Positions 1 through 9,754 of a stretch of 64,000 nt of DNA are shown here, in pieces (position 1 is the first letter of the stretch; every line of letters starts with the position of its first letter). The DNA comes from Eunapius fragilis. Its lineage: Eukaryota > Porifera > Demospongiae > Spongillida > Spongillidae. The position numbers and the translations under genes were made by a program. The notes under the pieces were generated by a model that saw nothing but the letters and a program-made list of their open reading frames with translations, was not told the DNA's origin and ran no database searches. The stretch is from NCBI GenBank assembly GCA_963681505.1, contig OY811974.1, forward strand, positions 2,806,511-2,870,510, read 5' to 3'.

Positions 1-520
1 TTGGCCACACAGTCTCAGTCACTGTCACTACAGATTTGAAGGCGAGAAATGTGATGAACAGGACAAATATGAAGAAAGACCTAGCTTGATTCCTGTGAAG
101 AGCTCATAGAGTTATTAACCATTGCCCATGTGTTCTTTCTGCAGGTGCAATGAACATCGCGCAAGTCGATGACCTTTCAGAGAATAGAGCGATCATTTGG
201 GGTGGGGTCTTAGGGTAGGGCAGCATGCGGGTTACGCCCCGACTGTACGCGCGGCGCCTATTTTCACCCGGATTGCGAACCATGCAGCTCTCAAACTACA
301 CCCATCCCTCCCTCCCGACACTTTTCATTGAAAAAAGACCGTGGGTGGCGCCTTCGGTGCCATCATGTGAGCCTTTGTTTCGCCAATGCGGGTGATGTGT
401 CTAGTGACACAATGCACTTTTTGCTAATGACATGTGTGGCTGACAAGCCTTTAGAACTGTATATTTTAAATGGAAGGCTCTTTAAACACTTTCTTGAAGC
501 AGTCAAAGGCGAAATGACTA
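1..520. other. No recognisable gene
   Basis: I see no protein family, splice-flanked exon or terminal repeat here. The longest open frame starts at a non-ATG codon near 328 and has no recognisable motif. Confidence 0.4.
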
Positions 521-700
521 TCACGATGCATCCAACGGATAGCCATAATCAAATGCATTGGGTAACACAGAGACACGTACAAAGCGACTTTTCACAGCTT
601 GTCGACAGACATCGTGCCCTTCTATGAAGCTTTTAATAGCTTTGTGCTGATTTGGAAGAAGTATAGTATAGCCCAGTATTTGAGTCTCTTGATGGTCAAA
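521..700 (-). pseudogene. RecQ-type helicase fragment, decayed
   Basis: On the minus strand the peptide NQHKAIKSFIEGHDVC is what precedes motif I in RecQ-family DNA helicases (a glutamine, then AI..F.EG.DV). In the next reading frame, immediately downstream, LSTSCEKSLCT follows. It resembles a degenerate Walker A loop (family form ends in GKS), with the catalytic-loop glycine replaced. A short LPNAFD-like stretch completes the segment. Reading frame changes at about 575 and there is no flanking exon structure that I can follow. I infer a dead fragment of a helicase of the kind found dispersed in sponge and coral genomes, not a working RECQ gene. Confidence 0.45.
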
Positions 701-961
701 CTGGGCATTAGTAACACGGAGATATAACCACTTACGTGTATTCCAAAACCAACACCTTACATGAGGTCCAAAAAGTAAATGCATTTAGGGTGTGTTTCCT
801 ATGTCCTGCATGCTCTTCGTCTGTAACAATGGGTTTCCTAGTCTTCTACAATGTAGGTGAAAATCTGCAGCAAACATGTTCTAACCAGTTCATCATGCAA
901 TTATTGAAACATTCTGTCATGTAAATGTGGACAAATAATAATCACCTAACTTGAATTAGTG

Positions 962-1188
962 TGTGACAGAACTGACGGGAGCAATCAGTCTGCACACCTC
1001 TTCTGGAATGCCTATACACCCCCCCAATACCGTTCACGTTAGCCAGTATCTCGAAAAGGGCAACAACCTCTAATAATTCCACAAGAAATGCATTTATACC
1101 TAGATTTCTATCCATGCGCATGCTCAAAGATTCTGCATGCAGGTAATTGATATTCAAGAGCGCAGGCCCGTAGGTCTGGGCTCTCACA
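962..1188 (-). repeat. 3' LTR of the Gmr1-like element
   Basis: 227-bp direct repeat of 5565-5792 with short inverted ends TGTGA and TCACA. It is the 3' LTR because the element lies on the minus strand and the purine tract abuts it. Confidence 0.93.
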
Positions 1189-1207
1189 CTTCCTTCCCCT
1201 TCTCCTG
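1189..1207 (-). other. Polypurine tract
   Basis: On the minus strand GAGAAGGGGAAGGAAG directly abuts the start of the 3' LTR. This is the expected plus-strand primer position for reverse transcription. Confidence 0.8.
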
Positions 1208-2095
1208 CAGCAACGCCGTTGCTGGATTTCTTGACAGTGCGTCCGCGTTCAGGTTCATAGTCCCGGGTCGATGTTCCACCCCAAAAGAGTAAGGTTGAAG
1301 GGCTAAGCTCCATCTGCATAGCCTTGCATTGTTTTCCTTGAGTTTTTCTAGCCACTCGAGTGCTCGATGATCTGTTTGGACTACAAATTTCCTGCCCAGT
1401 AGATAGACCTTGAATGCATCTAACGCCAACTTAATAGCCAAACATTCCTTCTCAATAGTTGAGTATCGTTGCTCCCTAGCCAATAACTTCCTGCTATAAT
1501 AACCATGCAACAGGGTGTTCCTGACCGTCCTCCTGTACTTGACTTAGAACGGCTCCCACTCCCCGATCAAAAGCGTCAGTCTGTACGATAAATATTTTTG
1601 AAACATCCGGGCTACTCAAAACTGGCTCTGAGATCAGCGCTTTCTTCAAAGTTTCAAACGCTCTTTGACATCCTTCGTTCCACACCCCGCTATTAGGAAC
1701 CGATTTCTTTGTTAAGTCTGTTAGCGGTGCTGCTACTGAAGCGAAATCTGGAATGAATCGTCTGTAATACCCTGCAAGACCTAGAAATGCTCTGACAGCT
1801 GTCTTGGTGTCTGGCTTTGGGAAAGAGCTAATCGCTTCTACCTTGCTCAAAATTGGCTTCACAACTCCTCCTACAATATATTCGAGGTACTCACAACTCC
1901 GCTTGGCAAATTTACTTTTGCTAAGCTTCACAGTAAGTCCAGCCTTTTCTATCCTCATTAGCACCTCCTGCAGTTGTTTCAGATGATCCTGCCAGTCACT
2001 GCTAAAAATGGCAAAATCATCAATGTAGGCTACAGCATAATCTTCACATCCCTGCAACAATCGATCCATCAACCGCTGAAATGAAGCTGGGGCCT
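1190..2095 (-). pseudogene. Pol: RT C-terminal half and RNase H (broken)
   Basis: The frame 1494-2072 carries the RT catalytic box YIDD about 16 residues in, then the thumb and connection segment (FLGLAGYYRRFIPDF) and the start of RNase H with its first catalytic aspartate in VQTDAFDRG. After a frame change near 1500, frame 1184-1510 supplies the remaining RNase H motifs: KECLAI (glutamate), VQTDHRAL (aspartate) and the terminal LNADALSR. Length and motif order match Ty3/gypsy pol. A second frame change near 2090 separates this part from the RT fingers. The stop lies at the polypurine tract, as in compact elements with no spare 3' region. Confidence 0.88.
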
Positions 2096-3075
2096 AAGTC
2101 CAAACGGCATCACTGTAAACTGAAAACTACCAAAAGGAGTGACAAAAGCAGTTTTGCATTTATCCTTATTTGCCATTGGAATCTGCCAATACCCAGTTGT
2201 TAGGTCTAACGTAGTGATAAAGTTTGCTTTTCCACACGGTCGATCAGCTCATCTATGCGAGGCATCAAATATGAATCGACCTGTGAAACTGAATTTAACC
2301 TACGATAGTCCACACACAATCGTAACTCTCCATTTCTCTTTGGTACCACAACTATCGGGGACGCCCATTCACTACAGGTAGGCTCAATAATTCCACTCCG
2401 TTCCATTTCCTGAAGCTCCCTTTTTATAGAATTCCTATAGGCATGCGGCACCCGGTACGGAGGCAATCTTACAGGCTTAGAGCTATTGGTATGGATCCGA
2501 TGCTCATACAAAGTCGTTTTTCCAGGCTTGTTACTAAACACCTTTGCAAACCTCCCCAGCAACTCCTTAAGCTCCTTTTTTTGTCCGCTATCCAGCCCCT
2601 CCCCCATGTCAACCACTTGCCCCGCCTCACCACTCCGCCATGAAGGAATATCCGCTTCTTCCTGTATTTCCTCTACGAAGCATCCTTGATTTTCACGAAC
2701 ATGGAAGTCCTTGAGCATATTGACGTGGAACACCCGTTTTCTCTTTCTTCTGTCCTGCATGTCAATAAGGTAATTGACTTTACCCATTCGCTGCACCACT
2801 TGATAAGGCCCCTGCCATTGGGCAAGCAACCTGTTGGATGATGTTGGGAGTAGTACCAGTACGGAATCGCCTGGCTTGAACTCGCGGAGTCGAGCACCCT
2901 TGTCGAACCAAGATTTCTGCCGACGTTGGGAGCTGGATAGATTTTCCTGCACCAGTTCAGACATCTCTCTGAGTCGTTCCCTTGTGGACAAAACGTAACT
3001 GATTACATTTTCATCAGTAGTCCTACTTGTTGTTTCCCAAACTTCTTTTAAGATGTCCAGTGGTCCTCGTAACGT
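2075..3075 (-). pseudogene. Pol: integrase C-terminal tail joined to RT N-terminal half (broken)
   Basis: Frame 2206-3141 first encodes the integrase tail. A GPY-type module (WQGPYQVV, about residues 109-116) and the basic RKRKRVFHVNMLK segment are visible. It then runs without interruption into reverse transcriptase: PVRLPPYRVPHAY near residue 223, GIIEPTCSEWASPIVVVPKR and LRLCVDYRRLN. This direct physical join of integrase tail to RT start proves the IN-RT order. Residues before the integrase tail in this frame are out of register (frame change near 3075). The frame ends early at about 2206. RT motifs TLDLTTGYWQI and VTPFGSFQF continue in another frame at 2215-2110. Confidence 0.88.
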
Positions 3076-3628
3076 CCCGACCATATAAAAGCTCGAAAGG
3101 GGAAAATCCCGTTGATGCTTGCGATACTTCCCGATATGCAAACAGTAGATAGGGAATTTTCTTATCCCACTCTTTTCCTCCGTCCGTTCCCGTCTTTCGC
3201 AACATTGACTTCAACGTCTGGTTAAATCGTTCAACCAGGCCGTCAGTCTGAGGATGGTATGGGCTTGTGCGTTTAGGGTGCACCTGTAAGAGCCTGTACA
3301 GTTCAGCAAGTAATTGCGACGTGAAATTTGCTCCTTGATCTGTTAAGATCTCCCTGGGTACACCCACACGAGCAAATACCTTAATAAGCTCCTCCGCCAC
3401 ACTTTCAGCATCAATGCTTTTGAGGGGCACCGCCTCCGGGTAGCGAGTTGCGTAATCACATATTACGAGGATGTACTTGTTCCCTGCTCGACTTCTGGGA
3501 AGTGGACCCACAATATCCATAGCAATGCGGCTAAATGGCTCTGAAACGATAGGAAGAGGAATCAATGGTGCTGGCTTAACCCCCTTAAATGAAGCCTTTT
3601 GACAAGCACTGCAAGTTTTACAATACAT
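3023..3628 (-). pseudogene. Pol: integrase catalytic core (broken frame)
   Basis: 201 codons. The zinc-binding cysteines (CSACQ, residues 6-9) complete the H2C2 finger whose histidines lie in the previous frame. The RNase H-fold core has the catalytic triad D38 (AMDIVGPLP), D97 (LTDQGANF) and E133 (LVERFNQ), giving DD(35)E spacing typical of retroelement integrases. FELLYGRDV marks the end of the core. Frame changes at both ends (about 3620 and 3075) isolate this frame from gag-protease upstream and from the integrase tail downstream. Its catalytic residues are all intact. Confidence 0.9.
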
Positions 3629-5453
3629 GCATGTCTACGTCTCTAAAAATAGATGGCCAGAAAAACCTGCGCAATAGTCGTTGCCTGGTCCGATCCCTGC
3701 CTTGATGTCCTGCAATGGGAATATCATGAGACATCTCCAGTGCAACTTGCCTGCACTCCTTGGGTAGAACCAGCTGCTCAATCTCCATCTCTTCTCCTCT
3801 TCCCCTTGGTGTCCATCTTCTGTACAGCAACCCATCCCTTTTGAAGAACTCCCCTTTTGATCCTCCTGTCAATGCTGCAAGTTCCCTCACAGCTCTCAGT
3901 GTTTCATCCTGCTCCTGCATATCCTTCAGTTTCTCAGCTGTGATGTTAATGTGAGACAAGCAGTCTCCCTGGCTCCCAAGTTCCCTTCGCATTTGCCTTC
4001 TTTGCTCCTGTGACATAGTCTTCAATTTGGGTTCCTCTTCAGAGACACCTAATGGATTTGGTACCACCCCAGACATAACCTCCTTTTCCTTCCTCAGTAC
4101 TTCCTCCTGTATTTCCTGTCGTCTCTTCGCCCTTGTTGTCACCACCATAACATGTTCTTGAGCAAAGAACACAGAACCAGCTCGTCTTCCTAATAACTCC
4201 GTCATTCTAGAAGCATCAGTTCCAAGTATCACCTCCACCGGTAGACTGTCAGCTACAGCAGCCTCCACTGTGACTGGAATGCCTTCCACCACAAGCTTGA
4301 TATCTGCTAGGGGATACAAGACTGTGTCACCATGCACACATCTGATTGATACCCATTTTCCCTCCAAGAACTGCTCCTGGGGGACGAATTGTCTCCGAAC
4401 CATTGTGCGGGAACAACCTGTGTCTAACAATATGCGGCTTACCAAACACCCTTCCACACTTCCCTTACAATACATTCCATCCTTCACCTTGTACTTTGAT
4501 TCACGTCCAAACAATACCTCATTGTTGGGACACTTCCTTGCTGGGTGACCTGGTTTTCCACAGTTGTAGCACACTATGGTCTTCCGTCTGCTTGTCTCCT
4601 CTTTTGTGGTTTTCTTGTAGCACACGTCTTCTGAGTGCCCTGCTTTCCCACAAAATGAACATTTTTGCTCTGATCGAGTTCCCTTGACGTTTTCCGGAAA
4701 CCGCTGCGACTCCTCACGCCTGGCGTGTTCATATTCGTCAACGAGTTCCCCGGCCTGAATACACGTCTTAGGCTTTCGCTCCATAACCCAGAGTCGCTTG
4801 TTCGCTGGCAATGTGTTGAGGAACTGCTCCATGCCTATGAGCTCTTGTATTTCCTCCATTGAAGTACAGCTCTTCATCCACTTGCGAAGTAGGTCCATAA
4901 GCTTTACGGAAAGCTCCCTGTTTGTTTCCCCACTGCCACGAGTAATGCCACGGAAGTGCCTTCTATATGCTTCCTCGGTAATATCGTAACGCTGAAGGAT
5001 TGCTGTCTTTATTGCTTCATAATTGCCAGAGTCCTCTCCGGGTAGAGCTGCGAATGCCAACTGGGCCTTGCCAGTGAGTTGAGGTGCCAGATACTGCGAC
5101 CAGCAGCTTTCCTCCACCTTCTGTGCAGTCATAACGCGCTCAAAAGTTACTAAATAGGCTTCAATATCATCCTTATCACTCAACGGAACCAATTTGACAC
5201 TTAGCTCACGTTTCGGACTTACGACTTTTGCCTTTTGTGAGTCTTCTACTAACTTCATGAGAGCCGCCATGTGTGTCTGCACCGTTTCCATCTGCCTTCT
5301 ATTCTCCCGCTCACGAATCTGTCTTTCTTCCTCAAGCCTAGCCCGTTCTTTCGCGAATTCATCTTCTCTTCGCGCCTTCTCAGTTGCTATTTCGTCTTCT
5401 CTCCTCCTACGGTCTTCTGCAAGTAATTTCAACATACCTTGCATCTCCTCCAT
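3618..5453 (-). pseudogene. Gag-protease-integrase N-terminus polyprotein
   Basis: 611-codon open frame starting at ATG 5451-5453. Residues 1-70 form a charged coiled coil. About 92-168 (DDIEAYLVTFERVM to YRRHFRG) resemble the SCAN/capsid C-terminal fold, as expected for Gmr1-like Gag. CCHC knuckles lie at C265-C278 and C295-C308. The aspartic protease has the active triplet D344-T-G. After a 150-residue linker comes the integrase zinc finger (H576 and H583, then RQRLLRRFFWPSIF). Gag, PR and IN share one frame with no gag-pol frameshift site. The frame stops one residue after DVDMHV, where a frame change cuts it from the integrase core. Confidence 0.9.
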
Positions 5454-5542
5454 GGTATAGGTTTCTTATAGGGCTTTCCAGAACGAGTAGTCATACACTC
5501 GAGAAACGCAGGCGTCGGACAATGACCGTCTCGACTTAGATA

Positions 5543-5560
5543 ATCGCACCGCTGCCACCA
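5543..5560 (-). other. Primer-binding site
   Basis: On the minus strand TGGTGGCAGCGGTGCGAT begins four bases inside the 5' LTR. The initial TGG pairs with the CCA end of a tRNA. I cannot assign the tRNA with confidence. Confidence 0.7.
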
Positions 5561-5564
5561 AATA

Positions 5565-5792
5565 TGTGACAGAACTGACGGTAGCAATCACTCTGCACAC
5601 GTCTTCTCGAATGCCTATACACCCCCCCCAATACCGTTCACGTTAGCCAGTATCTCGAAAAGGGCAACAACCTCTAATAATTCCACACGAAATGCATTTA
5701 TACCTAGATTTCTATCCATGCGCATGCTCAAAGATTCTGCATGCAGGTAATTGATATTCAAGAGCGCAGGCCCGTAGGTCTGGGCTCTCACA
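5565..5792 (-). repeat. 5' LTR of the Gmr1-like element
   Basis: 228-bp direct repeat of 962-1188, starting TGTGACAG and ending CTCTCACA as written on the plus strand. It differs by about five substitutions and one extra C in a C run. Confidence 0.93.
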
Positions 5793-5797
5793 TAGTG

Positions 5798-6162
5798 TCA
5801 TGCGACAGCAGTGTGGAGACGGTGAACCATTTTATAGAAGCCAATCAAATTTCTCATACATGTAGCATGTTTTTTGCCCACAAATACAAGCCAAATAACC
5901 AGTTCATGTAGGTTGTACAAAGCAAAACGAGATAACATAATTATTATGTTGATCGTATATTATTTGCTTGTTTTATATTGCATGGATGTTTTGCAGCCAA
6001 GTAGAGCCTATCTTCTCTCATTAAAATAAAACAACAACAAACAGAAAAGCAGTTAGGAAAATTATCTAGTTATGCATAAATCTTAGGTTCTAATTTCTTT
6101 TTGTCAAAGTACCCATTAGGAAGCTAGGGCATCCTAACAAACGCTCATTTTAAAGTAAGGGT
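5798..6162. other. Intergenic / probable 3' flank of the receptor gene
   Basis: AT-rich sequence between the retrotransposon and the receptor stop codon. No canonical AATAAA on the minus strand was evident. Confidence 0.4.
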
Positions 6163-7233
6163 TCAATAATCAATAGGAGCACTGAAATATGTTGAGCTTC
6201 TATAGAAAACAGCATTATTCTCTTCGTTCAGGAGTCGGCATCTTTCTGAGATGTGTTCAGAACTTACAATTGTCGATTTCTTTTTAGCAGCTTTCCTCCT
6301 CATTACCAGCAAGACACGCCACAACAGGACTATGCCTGACGTCCACATGGCCGCTGAATACATTACCTGGTCAACTATCACTAGTTCACCATCATATTTG
6401 TGTGCTCCTGGAGCTGCATCGTATGCATAATGAATAATCATTATTGTCTCCAGGACGCAGAATGAAACTGGAAAGGCGATCAAGGGAAGCATTTGCATAA
6501 GCGCTTCTCTGTTTTTTAATGACCAGTGATGCCATAGTCGTGTCGCTCTCAGTGTCAGCACGCTTAGCATCACCACCGTCATCAACATCATGGAAACGAA
6601 ACAGACTCCAAGAGGCACAAACCAGAGAACAATTATTTCAACGATGCCAGCGTGGAGGGAACCAGGAAGGCAACTGAAGTCATATTGTTGTATGCCACAC
6701 CACGGCCACCCCTTCACCTGTTGTCCATATGTATTAGTCGTGAACGGCACAGTAGCCATTATTGCTGGTACGACCAGGGCGATTACCAAAGAGAATACTT
6801 CCAGTTTCCTGAAGTTGGTATAGCAAATAGAAAAGAGAAATAGATGGACTGTTAACAGTGTCGCTAAAAACGCTTTAACCAAGAGTGTAGGTGACGCTTT
6901 AATTATGAAAGCATTTAGAAGACACATTGGACTATAAATGTTTCCTTCGTCGTCCATCATTGATGATTGAAGTACATCTAGGAATGATACCACACCGTAC
7001 GCAAGCGCGCTGACAACTTGGTATATTGATAACCTGTACACGAGTTGCTTGTGAAGTTTTAGTGCTACGGTCGAGATGATAGAGATAACACAAATCACTA
7101 CACCAGCTCCAAATAATGAAGATTCTATAGCGAGGATCTGTCGAAACGAGCCGTGGCTACAGTTTGATGTAGAATTCGACGACTCGTCTTGGTTACCAAG
7201 CATAATCTTCACAATTGTTGGCGATTCCTGCAT
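6163..7233 (-). CDS. Seven-transmembrane receptor, intronless
   Basis: 356-aa intact frame from ATG 7231-7233. The N-terminus (1-39) is extracellular with sequons at N20 and N24. Seven hydrophobic helices lie at about 40-60, 64-88, 105-137, 144-163, 194-228, 247-271 and 283-310. Basic intracellular loops (LHKQLV, TLRATRLWHHW) and a polar, lysine-rich C-tail (MRRKAAKKKS onward) follow. C104 before helix 3 and C179 in loop 2 could form the usual disulfide. The GWPWCGI stretch in loop 2 recalls cAMP-receptor-like (class E) proteins, but no DRY or NPxxY is present, so the class is uncertain. It would signal through G proteins at the plasma membrane; the ligand is unknown. A TATATATA stretch lies about 80 bp upstream (7311-7318). 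In-frame M11 is an alternative start. Confidence 0.85.
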   Translation of the reverse strand: MQESPTIVKIMLGNQDESSNSTSNCSHGSFRQILAIESSLFGAGVVICVISIISTVALKLHKQLVYRLSIYQVVSALAYGVVSFLDVLQSSMMDDEGNIYSPMCLLNAFIIKASPTLLVKAFLATLLTVHLFLFSICYTNFRKLEVFSLVIALVVPAIMATVPFTTNTYGQQVKGWPWCGIQQYDFSCLPGSLHAGIVEIIVLWFVPLGVCFVSMMLMTVVMLSVLTLRATRLWHHWSLKNREALMQMLPLIAFPVSFCVLETIMIIHYAYDAAPGAHKYDGELVIVDQVMYSAAMWTSGIVLLWRVLLVMRRKAAKKKSTIVSSEHISERCRLLNEENNAVFYRSSTYFSAPIDY

Positions 7234-7699
7234 ATTGTCCGTAATTTAATAACTTACGGAATTCGAAAAAAAAGAAAAGTAATCCAGTAATCGCTAGCGA
7301 TGTTGTTGGCGATATATATCGCTCCGTATGACATGCATGCATGCCACATCGCCTTCATTGGGGAAAGCATGCAAGACTGTTAACAATTTTAAAGGAACGT
7401 GTAACGGCAAGTGCACATTTCGAGTCCACAGCTACAGCCAGGGTTGCCGTAAAATCTCACGTTACGAATTATATCTACCTAGCTCTATATAATTACCTTT
7501 TTTTTTACCATGTATTCACATTTAAAAAATTAAAAAATAAACAAAATATGAGAATCTATTGTGCAAGTAGAAGGGCTTCTCTTGACACCAGGTCAAGAGG
7601 AGGTTACCAACGTATACGTCCCGTACATCCGTGTAACGTATTTATATATACATGTATTATTACTTTTTTCAAAACAATAAAGAAATATCAATGATAAAG
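7234..7699. other. Upstream flank of the receptor gene
   Basis: Holds a palindromic GGCGATATATATCGC near 7308-7322 that could serve as a TATA element for the minus-strand receptor. No coding features were seen. Confidence 0.35.
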
Positions 7700-8365
7700 T
7701 TTTACATTGCTGAGAGGTTGACCTTGCTGTCAGCAATTGCAAGGTCAATGGATGATTCAAAGAGATGTTGTGGCCTGTGGTATGATAAGCGGGAACCCGA
7801 AGGCACATGACAGCTGATCTTATATTAGTGGGGAGAAGCTCAATTTGTAACAAAGTCAGAATAATGTTTTGCTGTATGTCTGCTCCTGCTTCTCCTCGGT
7901 CAACGATGCAAGTCTCTTGAATACTACAGCTGCAGTGGATCCTAATTCGCCTGTGGTTGAGAAAACTAATAGAGTAAAGGAACCAAACTCGATTTCCCGA
8001 ATGCGTTGTTCATATGCACGTTTCTTTTCCAGTTCAGTACGGCGGTAGCACTGTGGTAATGAGACATTGATTAAAGTAGCACAAAAGGGATTGAAAACCC
8101 TGACATCAAAGTAAGTCTTTTGTCTATTATGCTCCTAAAAATTCTCAGCAACGATGTCAAGACGAGCATCATCAGATGAGATAGATGTTTTGTTTTAGAT
8201 GTTCGCTTGAAAGCTTCTGTAGTACTGGTTTAATGCCAACATTGTTGCTCAATTCAGTCAGAAGGGTGACAGTGATATCTCGAAGTTCGTTGTGACCGAT
8301 GGAGGGATATCCACCACAGGAGAAGCTTAAGGCGTGTTCCACTGTGAATCGGAACCTACGCGAGT
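7700..8365 (-). pseudogene. Retroelement C-terminal domain remnant (same RT family as 9755-10745)
   Basis: Reading the minus strand from 8365 gives FTVEHALSFSCGGYPSIGHN then ELRDITVTLLTEL. Further on come TYFDVRVFNPF, then CYRRTELEKKRAYEQRIREI, and a final block with LASL-like and LPTNIRSAVMCLRV segments. I associate this order with the C-terminal part of an RT-containing element common in sponge and coral genomes. The segment that should precede it, ending FRDALCLRFG, lies at about 9780-9840, so both are probably one element split by later sequence including the foldback MITE. Frames are interrupted by stops and shifts. FDVRV may be part of a PD-(D/E)XK-like nuclease core (inference). Confidence 0.6.
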
Positions 8366-9462
8366 AGGTTCCATATAGGAATCCTGCAGTATCATGAATG
8401 TCATTAAAAAAACGTCACTCGCGTCTAGCGGGACAGCCAAGAGTCGGGTCACTTCGCTTTTAGTGGCAATCGAGCAATATCAAAAAGGAGAACAGTTCTG
8501 CGTTATACATATGTCATAAGACGGTGTACTTTTAGAGAACAAAAATACTCGTCCCCATCGTCCGTACCCAGTCCCACCTAAAATTTCTCCTTCGTCGTCG
8601 TCTTCTTCTTCTTCTTCTTCCTTCCGGAGAGTATAACTCACGACAGGAACGTTTGTAAAGCACGCCATGTGTACCAATCGCTTCAGGATGTGTCCGCATG
8701 TTATCTTCAGGTATCTGTTAGACGCCTAACCGATCAGGCAATTGGCTGAAGCGAGTAGTACCTTATTTGGTGTTGATCTACAAATAGCACATTACATCAG
8801 CTATCACAATGTTCATGACGCACCAGTATAATATAACCAGCGTTATCAAATTCGATGGTTTTACCATATAATCTCATGAGGACAATTCTGATTCCACTCG
8901 AGCATATAAAAGTGGAAAGATCCAGATGCTGCCAGATCTGTCAAACGTGCGTATGTCAAGCGCGGTACCGAAAGGAACAACAAAACGACCACCCAAAGGT
9001 ACGTTTATACGGCATCGATAAATGTTGGATCGATAAATTATAAGCATGCATATGGTATATCGCTAAAATGGAAGGAATAGTTTAGTTATAGCGGTAGAGA
9101 TACTGCGTCTCTCCGTTTTACAGTAATATGCGCTGTTTGAAATGTGTGTATAACGCCAAAGTTGCTTACGTCAATTTGGTCATGTATTGTGGTGCATGGT
9201 TTATCTGATTATAGCGTGAGATCAGTTTACTTAGAGTGCATTTATTCTTTGTATTATATGGCTTCGTTTTTAACCTTTATCAATCCTTTGCTCCTCAATG
9301 GAGATAGTCTGGGGACTAGTGTAATATTTGGTACACACCTCAACAGAATTGCATATTCTAATATAAACCTGTCATGATCGCGCAAGTTGACGTTTATGCT
9401 ACCTTATTCTATGCGTTTCAAGAACTAAGTACAATACCAAATGCACCAGAAAAATTTAGGAA
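8366..9462. other. Unassigned sequence
   Basis: A stretch at 8573-8715 with CGTCGTCGTCTTC followed by GAGAGTATAAC resembles 63245-63370, so it may be a dispersed repeat. Otherwise nothing is recognised. Confidence 0.3.
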
Positions 9463-9751
9463 ACAAGTAATAAAAACATTCTCTACACGAGAAGGTTGGT
9501 GGTATATAGGAATCAAAGGTGAGATGGTGGTGTAAAAAGCAAGGGAACAAGGCTTTTGATTGAAAAGGAAAAATGAAATAGACCTATATTAGCACGCACA
9601 TTAAAATATGACAACATGCAGCTAATATAGGTCTATTTCATTTTTCCTTTTCAATCAAAAGCCTTGTTCCCTTGCTTTTTACACCACCATCTCACCTTTG
9701 ATTCCTATATACCACCAACCTTCTCGTGTAGAGAATGTTTTTATTACTTGT
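9463..9751. mobile_element. Foldback MITE, family A copy 1
   Basis: Two nearly perfect 131-bp inverted arms (9463-9593 and 9621-9751) surround a 27-bp loop. There is no coding capacity. The arm contains CTTTTTACACCACCATCTC and CACCAACCTTCTCG, motifs shared with copies at 33340-33502, 41188-41466, 54787-54997 and 63795-63945. Wider ends may be TTTAG/CTAAA. It sits within the decayed RT element on either side. Confidence 0.85.
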
Positions 9752-9754
9752 ACT

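Larger units (their letters stand above)
962..5792 (-). mobile_element. Full-length Ty3/gypsy LTR retrotransposon, Gmr1-like domain order
   Basis: Two direct LTRs (962-1188 and 5565-5792) enclose gag-pol on the minus strand. The element is flanked by an exact 5-bp duplication TAGTG (957-961 and 5793-5797), so both ends are defined. The order read from the 5' LTR is coiled coil, SCAN-like Gag, two zinc knuckles, protease, integrase H2C2, integrase DDE core, GPY-type integrase tail, reverse transcriptase, RNase H. Integrase upstream of RT is the Ty1/copia order. Among Ty3/gypsy elements it is known for the Gmr1 group, whose Gag is the established source of the vertebrate SCAN domain. The LTRs differ at about five positions plus one indel in 228 bp. 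Five frame changes (about 3620, 3075, 2225, 2090 and 1500) break pol, so this copy is defective unless some are sequencing indels. Confidence 0.93.

Noticed and set aside
328-627. 99-aa plus-strand frame
   Set aside because: Starts at TTG, has no motif, and overlaps the better supported minus-strand helicase fragment.
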